Positions 33,687-44,863 of a stretch of 64,000 bases of DNA are shown one piece after another (position 1 is the stretch's first letter; every line of letters begins with the position of its first letter). Both the position numbers and the translations under genes were made by a program. This DNA is from Sycobia sp. Sy_11 (Eukaryota; Arthropoda; Insecta; Hymenoptera; Epichrysomallidae). The stretch spans positions 558,001 to 622,000 of the forward strand of contig JACCIC010000151.1 of NCBI GenBank assembly GCA_018907035.1. The letters run 5' to 3'. Under the pieces are notes generated by a model. The model searched no databases, was not told the DNA's origin, and saw only the letters and a list, made by a program, of their open reading frames with translations.

Positions 33687-35208
33687 CTAAATAAAATACG
33701 CCATCTTGTTCGTAATTATTGCGAGATTCTTCGATCGGGCAGCGCGAGTGTGCGTCAACGTGTTACATTCTCGTACCTGGTCGATGACGAATTTCAAAAT
33801 TAAATTCAGAGATAGCACTTGTCCAGCACGATACCTGAGGCTGATTAGTTTTCCACACTTTAATATAAACAAGGTATTCGCAGTCTGTGATAACGGTGAA
33901 CAGTATACTAGATAAGAGAGCTCGCAACCTATCCATGGCCCACGCTATTGCCATCAACTCTAATCGACTCGAGTGATATTTTGCTTTGACTTCCTTATTT
34001 TTCTTAATCACTACATATACTAATTTCATTATCTTATTTTCGTCGGATTTAAAAAGAATCACGGCTATACCTTTCGCGAATGCATCTATGAGAACTTCCG
34101 TCTTCTCTGCCTGCGGATTAAATATTGTTAGCGTCGGTTTCTATGTGAGCTTCTGATTTAAAGTTTCAAATGCGTTTTCTGCTTCGCTATTCCACTCGAG
34201 TTTAACATTTTGTCTCGTTAATTCTGACAAAGGTGCGGCTATTTTTATAAAATGCGGGATAAAGCGTCTAAAAGAACTTGTGAACCCAAGAAATCAATTT
34301 CGTGGACATTTACCGGTCACATAAAATTTTTGATTGACACCATTTTTTCAGTACCTAGCTCTATGTTTCCCTGTCCTGCCTTAAACCCTAACAATGCAAT
34401 CCTCTTCATACCGAACCCACATTTTTTCAAGTTGATGGTTAATCGGGCTTCACGCAGTAGTTTTAACACATACTCGAGATTTCTCATCAGTTCGCTCCAA
34501 TTTTCACCAATTATGTAAGAGTCGTCGAAATATGTCACGGCGATATTACGCTGATGGCGCTGGTTCCAAAGCGGCATATATCACTTTTCCCAAATACATA
34601 GGAGCATTTATTAAGCCAAATATTGCTCTTATAAATTCTCCGGCTTGCGTTTCCGTAATGAATGCGGTCTTTCCTTTCGCGGCGGACGTCAGCGGCACTT
34701 GCAAGTATCCTTGCGCAAGATGGATCACGATAAACTTTTTTGCCTTCCACAGTGTCTCCAAGAAGTCGTCGAAGTTCGGAATTGGGAAGCTATAATCCAC
34801 CACCATTCGCGCTGTTCCATCTTTTTTTCGAACTATGAACGCGTGACTCACAAACGGTGAATTTGTTTCCTTTATAATTTCGACTTGCTTCCCATCCGTG
34901 ATTATTTTGTCTAATTCAACTTTATCTTGCACGTTCAGTTTGTACGGTTTCGCGGCGAACGGTTTGCTTCCCGCTTTGAGATCAATCTCCATCTCTAATA
35001 TGTCCGTGCATCCGAGTTCCCAAGACGTTTTAGCGACACAATCACGGTATTCGCACAAAAGTTTCAGTAATTGATCTTTTTCTAGTACTTCTATATCGGT
35101 TTCGACAGGCTCTTCATCGCTCGTAATTATATCTTCACGCTTTTCTAATACGGCTGCTTCTTCAACTCCAAATATCTTTTCGTTTAATATTTCGCCTGCC
35201 TGACGCAT
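33687..35208 (-). pseudogene. Gypsy element 2 reverse transcriptase and RNase H
   Basis: Frames 35,208-34,546, 34,577-34,317 and 34,062-33,763 follow in order. The RT palm has a VRKKDGTARMVVDY block and a catalytic box reading YFDD (AVTYFDDSYII, near 34,540). The third frame has RNase H-type blocks (YHSSRLELMAIAWAM, then VITDCEYL, then EIRHRPGT). At least two frameshifts separate them. Confidence 0.85.
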
Positions 35209-36102
35209 GTTTTATTTTTATTAAATTTTATTACCGGTATACATAAATTATCGTTATCTATCTTAACGTTAATAAAATTGATTGTCTTAAGCTCTATTTC
35301 GCAAGTTTCGTTCGCCGTGATATTTGTTTTATGCAGCAGATTTTCTATATTAATTTTTTGAATATCACTATCTATTTGCGTGAAAATTAAATCATTGCCT
35401 ACTCGCGTGTAACTGATATCCACATCTTCCGCAAATGTTCGACCTAGAATTACACCATACGCTTGTACGTCATCTGGCATGATTCTAAACTGTATTAGTT
35501 TCGGATACAAGTTCTTAGGTTTGAACTCTTCCTCGACAAACCCTAGTCACTTTACGATGTTTTTTTGCAAATCCTTTTAATACCGAATCTTTTCTATTAA
35601 TTTTAAAACTGCTATCCAGAAGAAACGACGCTTTTGCGGTGCAGATGGATGCTCCCAAATCTATAAGCGCTACAGTTACAATGTTACCTATATCCACCTT
35701 CCTTAAAAATTTCTCAATCGCTATACCGGGCTTGAGGCTACTTACAACATAAATTTCTTCTATCGCTGAGCTTCTTACAAGCGAATAACATCTTGCAGCT
35801 AAATGTTCGGTCTTTTCGCATTTTTAACATTTTAAAATTCTACGCGGCACTAAAAAATTACGCGATATATGTTCCATCCAGTCGCAATTAAAACATTTCC
35901 TACTACTTATACTATCGCTTCGCGAGCTTAACATTGAATTTCTTGATGTTTTACTTCCGCTGTTCAGCTGTATCGCCGATGAAGGTAGAGCTCTTTGCAT
36001 TTGATAATGCGATGTATGCAGTGCTGCTGACTGCATTAGTGCTGATGCCGACATGCGAAGAGATTGATAAGATGACGCACGTTGCGCTACAATCTGCAGC
36101 AT
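35184..36102 (-). pseudogene. Gypsy element 2 gag end and protease
   Basis: The 36,102-35,824 frame holds a broken CCHC knuckle (CFNCDWMEHISRNFL), the 35,697-35,515 frame an altered protease site (ALIDLGAS where DTGAS is usual), and the 35,510-35,184 frame a domain that links protease to RT in such elements. Stops separate all three. The upstream part of gag is not recognisable beyond about 36,130. Confidence 0.65.
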
Positions 36103-36130
36103 CTGCCAATGTTGATAAGATGTCTGTCTG

Positions 36131-37259
36131 CCGTTACAGATTCATTCTTTTCGAGTTCTCCCAATATTTTGAACGGATACAATATCCTGATGCATTATCT
36201 CGATATCAACATATTGTTGTGTTAACAGATATTGTCCCAGATCTTTGGACCACAACCCCAACGCAATTTCTCGCTTCGTTTCCTCTATACGACATGCCTA
36301 GAAGTGTCGAAATTTTCTTAGAGTTTATTTAATAAATAAACTTAACATTTCTCTACGTAGGGTAAAAAAAAGAAAATTCATACAGATTTATCTCTACTGG
36401 TGCTAGTGCTTTCAAAGCAAGTAATTATTACAAATTTTAGTTATAATTTACATATATAATTCGAGTATCGTCACTTGTAGGGCAAGATAATAAATTAAAT
36501 AAAATTTGTTTCAGTGTTCTACGTATTGTATAAACAAAATGAGACGTCGAAGTAAATTTATAAAGCACGAACCCTGATGCTTATTGCAATATTTCAAATT
36601 CATAATATTACGTAAATAATTATAAAAGAAAATTAGGTGATTATGTTTTAAATTATGTATTTCTGTAGTTTTTACATATCAAAGCGACTTTATGTTTCAA
36701 AAATATATGGAGCGCAGCTCTTGTATATATACGCATACAATATATAACGTTCCAAGAGTGGGCCGAACATCTCGGCATGCACTTTCTTATCAAAGTATTA
36801 TCTATTAGCTGTAATACGTACGAGTGAGACAGAAAGCGAAGATGTTTACTACATCTGGTTTTATTGTTTGTACACTCTAGTCCAACAAACTAAGCTTATT
36901 ATATACATTATATTTATCTGACTTTTCCGAAAGGCCTCCAGTAAGTTGCCGGTAAGTAGATATGGCAATGCTGGAATGCATTTTCCTATACTCTACGTCA
37001 ATGTTATGAACAGTTATCAAACTGCAACTTTTCCGACGTTGACGTAATCAGAGAAAATAAATGTTCAGATGCAAATGGTCATAGTTTTTGATAGATTTTG
37101 GATTTTCATAGTCAAGTACATAAAAACTAAATGTAAATGCATAAACATTATGTTGTGTAATATTTTTAAAAATTTGACATAATGTTTTTAATAATAATTT
37201 TACATCTACTACTTACTGTGCCTTGACTCATATTACAATTTAGACATTTATGCTTATGT
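36131..37259. other. A/T-rich DNA, nothing recognised
   Basis: No ORF with a recognisable domain, no repeat shared with the rest of the window and no RNA gene seen. Confidence 0.5.
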
Positions 37260-38300
37260 ACCGTGGCGCCAGACAGTTGCGCGTCTAACCCATTTTGCTT
37301 GTGAGCCCCGTTCGACACTCACTCGAATGGCCTCGGCTAACTATAAAGGTATGAGAAGGGTACGAGGGTGTGTAAATAAAGAATATTGTTCTCTTCGAGT
37401 TGGCAAAATTTAATGGTACAATTCGGTAGCCTATACAAACGGTAGCCGATATTGTCAAAAGGCGTTACACACGGTAACCGGTGTCTTCGGTAGCCGATAC
37501 ATACGGTATCGTATGTATCCGGTAGCCTTCCTATAATGACTACGATATGCCTCGTCGTTGGCCTCGAGTCTCGCTTACTATCGCAGCCGCCCTTTTGGAA
37601 ATACGCCCGCGTCCTGTCTGTGACACTCGCTATCGACCGCGGAAACGCATCCGAGACCGCCGATCGACCGGGCCACAATATGTCCCGTCTTCCAGGGAAC
37701 TCTCTGGGCAGTGCTGACGACCCCTTTCTGTGAGATTCACCCACTTCACTCCCTCGGATCATCCCAACCAAATAACGCCCAAGTCAGCGCCTCCGTTTCG
37801 ACCAATTCCTAAAATAAAACTGAAACCTTATATAAGGACCAGATACTAACTCATTACTTATTAACTATCCGTTATTTACGAATGATGATCAGAACCATAA
37901 CTAAACCGAAATCCAAGCGTCACTCTGCGTCTACGCCTAGCAAAGCCGAACCCGCCGCGACGCTGACTCCTTTCCGCAACCCTCGAACTTTCTGAAGTCG
38001 AGTCAGTCGTGTCACGAGAGCCTAGGTATCGGTAGCCGTTCCCGTTCTCTTTCGGGAGAACGGGACAAGAGCCAAGATAACAGTAGCTTCTGTGTCGTTA
38101 GACGCTTCCATTCTCTTTCAGAAGAACGGGACGAGTGCCTGATCTTCGGTAGCCTGAAACTTTGGTAGCTGATCTCGTTCTCTTTCAGGAGAACAGGACG
38201 AGAGCTTCAGGATAGACTCAAACCTTCCGCATAACCACACGAAACCCGCTATCGACAGCTATCTTTGCACCGATGGAGTTCCCCGTCTGAGAATAGCAAG
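37260..38300. repeat. G/C-richer repeat block with three hairpins
   Basis: Many ggtagcc copies (37,424-38,170) and a TATA-like ttatataagg at about 37,830 lie upstream of three near-identical stem-loops spaced about 66 bp apart (38,041-38,064, about 38,107-38,128, and 38,174-38,197). The first has a 9-bp stem, CCCGTTCTC with GAGAACGGG, around TTTCGG. It could be an LTR or UTR of an unidentified element. The 144-codon minus-strand ORF at 37,337-37,771 follows the repeats and is not called a gene. Confidence 0.55.
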
Positions 38301-38303
38301 TTT

Positions 38304-38306
<3 letters not shown>

Positions 38307-38394
<88 letters not shown>
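38307..38394. repeat. TA/TG compound microsatellite
   Basis: (TA)n then (TG)n, about 88 bp. Confidence 0.95.
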
Positions 38395-38397
<3 letters not shown>

Positions 38398-38636
38398 AAT
38401 AGGCGTAGGCAGAGCAAGCTCTGCACTAGTGGCCTCTCGAAACCAGCATCTCGCCGGAACTATCCGGGAATATTACTTCGGCGGGGCTGTTAGTTAGCCT
38501 ATACGTCTCCTCTTCTTATGACATTATCCTACGTCCCCCATCCACACAACTGATCAGGGGTTCGGTCTTCGTCCTCTGCAACTTAAAATAGAATCAGCTA
38601 GCCTAATTCATCCTGGGCCATTCGCCTAATTCTATC

Positions 38637-38677
38637 GGCGCGCGCGCGCGCGCGCGTGTGTGTGTGTGTATGTGTGT

Positions 38678-38738
<61 letters not shown>

Positions 38739-38745
38739 TGTATAT
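38637..38745. repeat. GC/TG compound microsatellite
   Basis: (GC)n then an imperfect (TG)n. Sequence from here to 39,128 is A/T-rich with no gene seen. Confidence 0.95.
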
Positions 38746-39130
38746 TTGGAAATGATTCTGAATTCTCCCGATCAACTCATTGAGATTTTTGCACATGTTT
38801 TTGTATGCGGATAGCTTCGTACAAGGCATGTCAAATATTTTTTACTAATTTCAAATAATTTTTACTATATTTATCATGCTCTATCGATACGCACAAATAC
38901 TCTTTGCTATATTTGTAGAGAAATTGGTTTTCTATTATATAATTTGAATATACTTACAATTAGTTAATACCGAATGCGGATGTTGCCTTTCATGTAGTTT
39001 TTATTGAGAAATGCTGCTTGCATAAAAAAAATATATAGAACAAAAAAATATATTTTTATAAAATTTACCAATTTTATTAAAAATATTTTTTGATATGTGT
39101 AGTAGTTCTCGAAACAAATTTGCAAAACTA

Positions 39131-40415
39131 TCAGGTATGTGAATAAGTCTTTCCCGTTTTTTTTCAAATTTTGAGCCTTTATTGTGAAAAAATGGTTACA
39201 AATGAATTATTGAAAGTATTGGCCATCGCTAGCTACAACTTTTTCCCATCTTTCTGGCAACATACGAATCCCGTTGAAAAAAATTCGACCGGTTTGGCCT
39301 CTATCCAGTCATCCACCCATTTTTTGGCTTCCTCGTAGGAATGGAAGTGCTTGTCAGCCAGGCCATGCGTCATCGATCTGAAGAGATGGTAATCAGACGG
39401 AGCAACGTCTGGACTATACGGCGGGTGGGGTAGGACTTCCCATTTGAGCGTTTCTAAGTATGTTTTCACCGGCGGTGCAACATGTGGGCGAGCATTGTCA
39501 TGTTGCAAAATAACTTTGTCGTGCCTGTCGGAGTATTGTGGCCGTTTTTCTCGCAGTGCGCGGCTCAAACGCATCAATTGTCGTCGATAGACCTCGCCTG
39601 TGATCCTTTCATTCGGTTTCAGAAGCTCATAGTAAACCACACCTAGCTGGTCCCACCATATACAGAGCATGAGCTTGGCGCCATGAATATTTGGCTTTGC
39701 CGTCGATGATGATGCATGGCCGGGTAGTCCCCATGATTTTCTTCGCTTCGGATTATCGTAACGTATCCACTTTTCATCGCCAGTCACGATACGATGCAGA
39801 AAACCCTTTCTTTTATGTCGCTGAAGCAGCTGTTCGCAAGTGAAAAAACGCCGTTCGACGTCTCTCAGCTTCAGTTCGTACGGCACCCAATTTCCTTGCT
39901 TTTGGATCATTCCCATGGCTTTCAAACGCTTGGAAATGGTTGTTCGGTCAACTCCCAATGCTTCAGCAAGTTCTTCTTGCGTTTGACAAGAATCTTCATC
40001 AAGCAAAGTCGCCAATTCTCGATCTTCAAAGATTTGCGGCCGCCCGGAACGCTCCTTGTCTTCCACGTCGAAATCACCGCTTTTGAAGCGTCGAAACCAT
40101 CCGCGAACACTTGAATCATCGACACAACCTTCTCCATAAGCCTCCTGAAGCAATCGATGCGTCTCGGCAGCAGATTTCTTCAAATTGAACCAATAAAGTG
40201 AAACTTCCCGCAAATGACGTCGACTCGGCTTAAATTTCGACATTTTCACGATATCAAAAATTCATGATGCGAAAAAATTTTAACTAATGTCTTAGTATGG
40301 AATTGTTGACATATGAATAAGCTTTGATTATGACATATGTAACCATTGAATACTCGCACAGTATTGGTGGCGCCATCTCTTACAAAAAACGGGAAAGACT
40401 TATTCACACTCCTAA
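39131..40415 (-). mobile_element. Mariner element, nearly full length (copy 1)
   Basis: 1,285 bp, with TA on both outer sides. Both ends carry the motif GTGAATAAGTCTTTCCCG within inverted repeats of about 30 bp (TCAGGTAT... at the left; TTAGGAGT... read from the right). Size is canonical for the family. Copy 2 (51,844-52,863) has the same termini but lacks 267 bp. Confidence 0.95.
39233..40249 (-). CDS. Mariner transposase, mauritiana-like, altered C-terminus
   Basis: 338 codons. An N-terminal helix-turn-helix pair (about residues 1-110) and the WFRRFKSGDFDVEDKERSGRP block and linker are followed by the catalytic core. The D,D34D triad is present: VTGDEKW, ILQHDNARPH, and PYSPDVAPSDYHLF. Family members are about 345 residues. 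Comparison with copy 2 shows a single missing base in the T/C run near 39,280, which changes about the last 15 residues. All catalytic residues remain, so the protein is nearly intact, but activity is uncertain. The closest group by motif is the mauritiana (Mos1-like) subfamily. Confidence 0.92.
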   Translation of the reverse strand: MKMSKFKPSRRHLREVSLYWFNLKKSAAETHRLLQEAYGEGCVDDSSVRGWFRRFKSGDFDVEDKERSGRPQIFEDRELATLLDEDSCQTQEELAEALGVDRTTISKRLKAMGMIQKQGNWVPYELKLRDVERRFFTCEQLLQRHKRKGFLHRIVTGDEKWIRYDNPKRRKSWGLPGHASSSTAKPNIHGAKLMLCIWWDQLGVVYYELLKPNERITGEVYRRQLMRLSRALREKRPQYSDRHDKVILQHDNARPHVAPPVKTYLETLKWEVLPHPPYSPDVAPSDYHLFRSMTHGLADKHFHSYEEAKKWVDDWIEAKPVEFFSTGFVCCQKDGKKL

Positions 40416-40646
40416 TAGAATTTTTATGGATTTTTTCTGATTTAATTTATAAAAATGTAAAATATGCACAAGGTCATTATGATATTTACAATCAGCATCC
40501 TAAAATACATAAATACAGAAATTTTGAGCAAAAACAGATGGGCAGAATAATTACAAGTACAGCGATAGATGCAACCTATGATTTACTCATCATAAATGTC
40601 TAGATGTTTAGACTCGTCGATTCGGGAAGATTGGATATGGAGGCCA

Positions 40647-41545
40647 TGTAACATTCCTGTCCCCCTCGGGATAGCATACGCAATATATTCCCAGGGTACT
40701 TTGAGAGGGGAGGAAGTGTTTCGGGATAGGACGGCGGATCAGGAAAATAATTTATAAGAACAGTATATTTTAATAACAAAATATAAAAATTAATTTATTT
40801 ACGAAGCTTGCTTCTATTTACAAGGTTTTATGAAACAGACAAAATAAATTGAAATAATTACTTAGGAGAAATAATTTTAGCTGGATGTATATATATGTTA
40901 TAGCTACTGGCTTCGCGCTAGTTTCCGCGTTGCGTAGTTTAATCCGGCGCTGTTTTCCCCACGGATTCCCGGTGCTATTTTCCACGCGGCGAACTATAAA
41001 AATACGACAGGTAGAATTTAAAATAGGTTTATTCTTAAGGTGAACTTAACTCCGCTGGTCTTTTGAGGAGCGCCTCGTAACCAGGCTCAACAGTTAAGGG
41101 GAAAAATGTCTAGTCAGGATCAGAGAACGGCTGGTTTTTTGAGGAGCGCCTCGTATCGAGGATCACGTTCTCTCAGGGATAGGTAAAATTATTAGCCGTC
41201 TGTCTTTTGAGGAGCGCCTCGCAACAGAGATCAAGCTAAGAATTTCGGAAAGCAAAATAAAATATAAAGGATAAGAGAACGGCTGGTCTTTTGAGGAGCG
41301 TCTCGCAACCAGGATCACGTTCACTTGAAGATAGGTAAATGTATTAGTCGTCTATCTTTTGAGCAGCACCTCGCAACAGAGATCAAACTAATAGTTTCGG
41401 GCAGGATTTAATGTCAGAATTATTTTCAGCTCTGGATGAGTTTTTTAGCTCCGAGCAGAGTTCATGTGACTCGACTTCGGAGCAGTCGCTTTACCGGGCG
41501 AACTGCCAAAACTCAGCACAGCTATTCGAGAACTATACTATATAT
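40647..41545 (-). repeat. Inverted, diverged LTR (solo or fragment)
   Basis: The left edge TGTAACATTCCTGTCCCCC is the inverse of the end of the 5' LTR at 44,491. It continues with the inverse of the five-fold GAGGCGCTCCTC repeat (41,060, 41,136, 41,203, 41,286, 41,357) and ends near a block inverse to gcagttcgcccgg at 43,629. Divergence is clearly larger than between copies of one element, so it is from a relative of the Gypsy at 42,762. No internal sequence is attached. 40,418-40,646 shows nothing. Confidence 0.72.
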
Positions 41546-41686
41546 TTATTCACATAATGCTAAGCTTTTATGCAAGGGTGACAAACCATAGCGTAAACAT
41601 CTTGTTGCTTATCTTATTATCCCGATGCGTATGACTCATTATCGCTTGAAAACCCAAGCCAGTACAACGTCGACTGCAACGATTAC

Positions 41687-41720
<34 letters not shown>

Positions 41721-41721
<1 letters not shown>

Positions 41722-42350
41722 GAGGGCGGTTGAATAAGTATACGTGTTAGAAATGAAGCCTCCATTTTTTCAAAAAAAATTTTTTTTTCAACATAGTGCC
41801 CTTTTAAAAAGACACACTTCTCCGAATGTTCTGGCCATTTTTTATCCACTCCAAAAAAAAACGATTTTTCGAACCCTACAAAATGAGCCTCTGTCTCGGT
41901 GATGACATCCTCGTCCGAGCAAAACTTTTTTTCCGCGAGCCATTTCTTCATGTTTGGGATCAAGAAGAAGTCGCAAGAAGCCAGATCGGGTGAATATGGG
42001 AAGTCCGGTAGCGATTGATAACGCAATTCATGCAGTTTGTTGGCGATAACTCCAGAAGAATGTGGTGGTGCGTTATCACGATGAAACAACACCTTTTTTC
42101 ACAAATTGCGGCCGTGTCTCCAATTTCTTGTCGAAGCGGTCCAATAACTCACTGTAGTATTGTCCCGTGATTTTTCTTCCTTTTTCTAAAAAGTCCATCA
42201 GGATGATGACGGTCGCATCCCAAAAAATCGTGGATATGACATTTCCGGCCGATGGAACTGTCTTCTCATTCTTTAGAGCTGATTCACCGCGAGAAATCCA
42301 TTGTTTTTATTATTGCTTAGTTCCTAGTGTGTCTCGCTTAAATTGTTATA
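41721..42350 (-). mobile_element. Mariner fragment, irritans-like
   Basis: The left terminus CGAGGGCGGTTGAATAAGT follows a TA tract (41,691-41,720). The right part is lost at about 42,350, where short-TIR-like sequence begins. The remnant covers only the C-terminal two thirds of the transposase. Confidence 0.82.
41760..42345 (-). pseudogene. Irritans-like mariner transposase fragment
   Basis: Open at 42,092-41,568. HRDNAPPHSS and YSPDLASCDFFLI blocks give the second and third catalytic Asp with 34-residue spacing. They are followed by the KKWLAEKKF and GHYVEK C-terminal blocks. Upstream, in a broken frame, the MDFLEKGRKITGQYY block is visible near 42,180. Residues after about 41,730 come from the microsatellite and are not real protein. 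Confidence 0.82.
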
Positions 42351-42353
42351 AAC

Positions 42354-42761
42354 ACCCCCAAGTAGAAATACTAAACATTTTTTAGCTATAAACAAGCTAT
42401 TTCGATATGGAGAAACCTAGAAACAAGGTATTAATATTCGGCAGTAACTGGAAATATATGAAACGTTTTTTCCGATCATTTCGGCCGATTTCTAGATAAA
42501 TTTTGTAAACCACTATTTTAGGTATTTAAGACCCATAACAGTTAGTTTCGTGTTAATGTATTTTTGATTATCACTAAAATTTACCTTCAAATACGGTTGA
42601 AACTAGGTATAATATATCGCATTGTTACAAAATTAATATCATTGTTATGCATCATTATATAAATTCATTAACGTTGATAGTCACTTTAATTAATAAATTA
42701 TAAATTTATATCGAGTTCCTAATTTTGCGGATAGAATTCATTTATACGCAAGATATAACTT
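42354..42761 (+). mobile_element. Short-TIR-like fragment
   Basis: Starts CCCCAAGTAGAAATACTAAAC and has the agaaacaaggta motif also found in the 3,229-3,990 element. No right terminus was found before the LTR begins at 42,762. Confidence 0.4.
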
Positions 42762-44491
42762 TGCGACGGCCAAGAACATGGCCGCGCAAATTTACTTCGA
42801 ACAAAGGATTTATTATACGCGTTAAAATTTAAGATAGTATTACATCTAATTTGGTGGATGTATTTTACAATACATACACGGAATTAGATGTATAAACTTC
42901 ACAAGAAAGAATATCGAATATCATTAGAAATAATGTATTAAATATATTATTTCTATAATTATTAAATTAAGACTCGCGTATACACCGAATAAACACCGAA
43001 GGTCGCGACGACTACTGAAGAAGGTAGTCGTCGCAACTGCCGAAACTCGAACAAGTAGAGAGAGAACGCGATATCTAGTCTCTCTCTACCACTAAGTTAA
43101 GTACAGCGTATGCCGTAGAGGGGATACACTGCGCGCGGCAAGAGAGCGCGCGTTCAATGTATTAGACCGGCGGCCGCTATCCCCTCTAATACATGCCGCA
43201 CGCACACTATTACACGCTCTCACTGAGCAGCCTGAGCCGCAACGAATGTAGCGAACGCGCGAATACCAGCATATACAACGGGTGTCCAAAAACGAATGCA
43301 CCCGCTGTATTTAATTAAATTAACTAAAACAAATAATTTAATGTACATATAATGTATAAATATATGTATATAAATATTTAAACTTGTGTATATGTGTATT
43401 ATTATTGTGCGCAGCACACCGGCTGCAAATAATAACGAAATATAAAATAATAATTGTTATAATTATTATTGAATATTATAATTATTATTTATTATTATTG
43501 TTATTATTATAATTATTATTATTATTAATATAATTATTATAATTCGGCGCCTCGTCCGAAATTAAACGAACGGCGACGGAATTATCCGATTATTTTATAA
43601 TAAAAGGGCCCGCAAAAGGCAAAATCTGCAGTTCGCCCGGTGAACCAACTGCCCCGAAGTTGTTTCACACGAACTCCTCCCGGAGCTAAAACCTTTTCCA
43701 GAGCTCGATTTAATCCTGACTTTTTTCCTTTCCGAAATTATTAACTTGATCTCTGTTGCGAGGCGCTCCTCAAAAGACAGACGGTTAATAATTTACCTTT
43801 CCTAAGTAAACGTGATCCTGGTTGCGAGGCGCTCCTCAAAAGACCAGCAGTTTACTTATCCTTACATTTACCAATTTCTCCAAATTTATTAGCTTGATCT
43901 CTGTTGCGAGGCGCTCCTCAAAAGACAGACGGCTAATAAGTTTACCTATCCTTAATTAAACGTGATTCAGGTTGCGAGGCGCTCCTCAAAAGACCAGCAG
44001 TTTACTTATCCGGACCAGAAATTCTCCCCTTAACTCTTGATCTTGGTTGCGAGGCGCTCCTCAAAAGACCAGCGGAGTTAAGTTTTTTCCTTATTTTTTA
44101 TTCCTTTTCAAATCAACCTGTCTCGGTACATTAAATCCCCGCGTGGAAAATAACACCGGGTATTCGTGCGGTAACTAGCGCCGAATATTAGAGGCATTGC
44201 GGAAAATAGCGCAAAATTTATACAAATAAATATATAGATCTAGCTATAGTTTACCATTATTAATTATTTTTTGTGTGTTTAATTTGATTTGTTTCAGAAT
44301 CCTGTAGATAGAGGAGCTGATTTATTTTTCGCAAATAAATTTATATTTTTTGTTATAAAAAATTATATACTGTGTTCGTGTAATATTATTTTCCTAAAAC
44401 CGCCGTCCGATCCTGAAAAACTTCCTCCCCTCTCAAAACTACCCTGGGAAGATACCGCGTAGGCTATCCCGAGGGGGACAGGAACGTTACA
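42762..44491 (+). repeat. 5' LTR of Gypsy element 3, ~1.73 kb
   Basis: Starts TGCGACGGCC (the same start follows the polypurine tract at 51,083) and ends ACGTTACA directly before the primer binding site. Its first ~760 bp are nearly identical to 51,083-51,843. The second part holds five hairpin-like repeats GAGGCGCTCCTC (43,757-44,066), alternating between two flank types. AATAAA-like signals occur near the end. An alternative reading is that 42,762-43,560 is a separate repeat and the LTR proper starts near 43,600. Confidence 0.72.
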
Positions 44492-44509
44492 TGGCGCCCG
44501 AACAGGGAC
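44492..44509 (+). other. Gypsy element 3 primer binding site (tRNA-Lys type)
   Basis: TGGCGCCCGAACAGGGAC directly after the LTR end. This 18-mer is the well-known complement of a tRNA-Lys 3' end. Confidence 0.93.
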
Positions 44510-44863
44510 TAGTATAAATCCGAAAAAATTTATATTTGAATAAAGTTTATTATTTCTGAAATTACAGAATAATTTCTTTAAGCGGAATTTTTTTGAGTTG
44601 TTTATAAAAAACCGTATTTCGATTTGTGTGAAAAGAGCCTAGTGGCGGGCTGAGCGACTAGGTGCTAAGGCGGGTTGAGCCGAAGCACTAAGTAATACAA
44701 ATCGAAATTTATTTAAAATTTTATCGTTTTGAAAATAGAAAACTAAGATAATAGTTTTCTTATAAATAAAATAAAAAGGAATTATTTTTTCCACCTCAGA
44801 AAGAATTAAAATATTACACAGTATATTTTTTTTATATATATATAAATTTCAAATCTTGCTAAA

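Larger units (their letters stand above)
32338..36130 (-). mobile_element. Gypsy element 2, decayed and truncated
   Basis: A minus-strand Ty3/Gypsy remnant from gag zinc knuckle to integrase C-terminus. The Penelope copy at 32,020 interrupts its downstream flank, since the target duplication shares sequence with it. No LTR pair was found. Composition is more A/T-rich than in element 1, and the proteins belong to a different Gypsy lineage. Confidence 0.8.

Noticed and set aside
35934..36332. 132-codon plus-strand ORF
   Set aside because: First part is antisense to the Gypsy 2 gag remnant; no domain in the rest.
37337..37771. 144-codon minus-strand ORF
   Set aside because: Follows ggtagcc repeats (Gly-Tyr-Arg motifs); no domain and no start context.
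43092..43417. Overlapping ORFs in the LTR, repeated at 51,424-51,749
   Set aside because: Duplicated because they are LTR sequence; differences between copies are not biased to synonymous sites and there is no domain.
42762..43560. A complete short LTR with its own primer site at about 43,555 (ggcgcctcgtccg)
   Set aside because: Considered because AATT followed by GGCGCC resembles errantivirus LTR ends. However, a perfect tRNA-Lys primer site and the gag start lie at 44,492-44,864, and the polypurine tract precedes the same TGCGACGG start, so one long LTR is the simpler reading. Not fully excluded.
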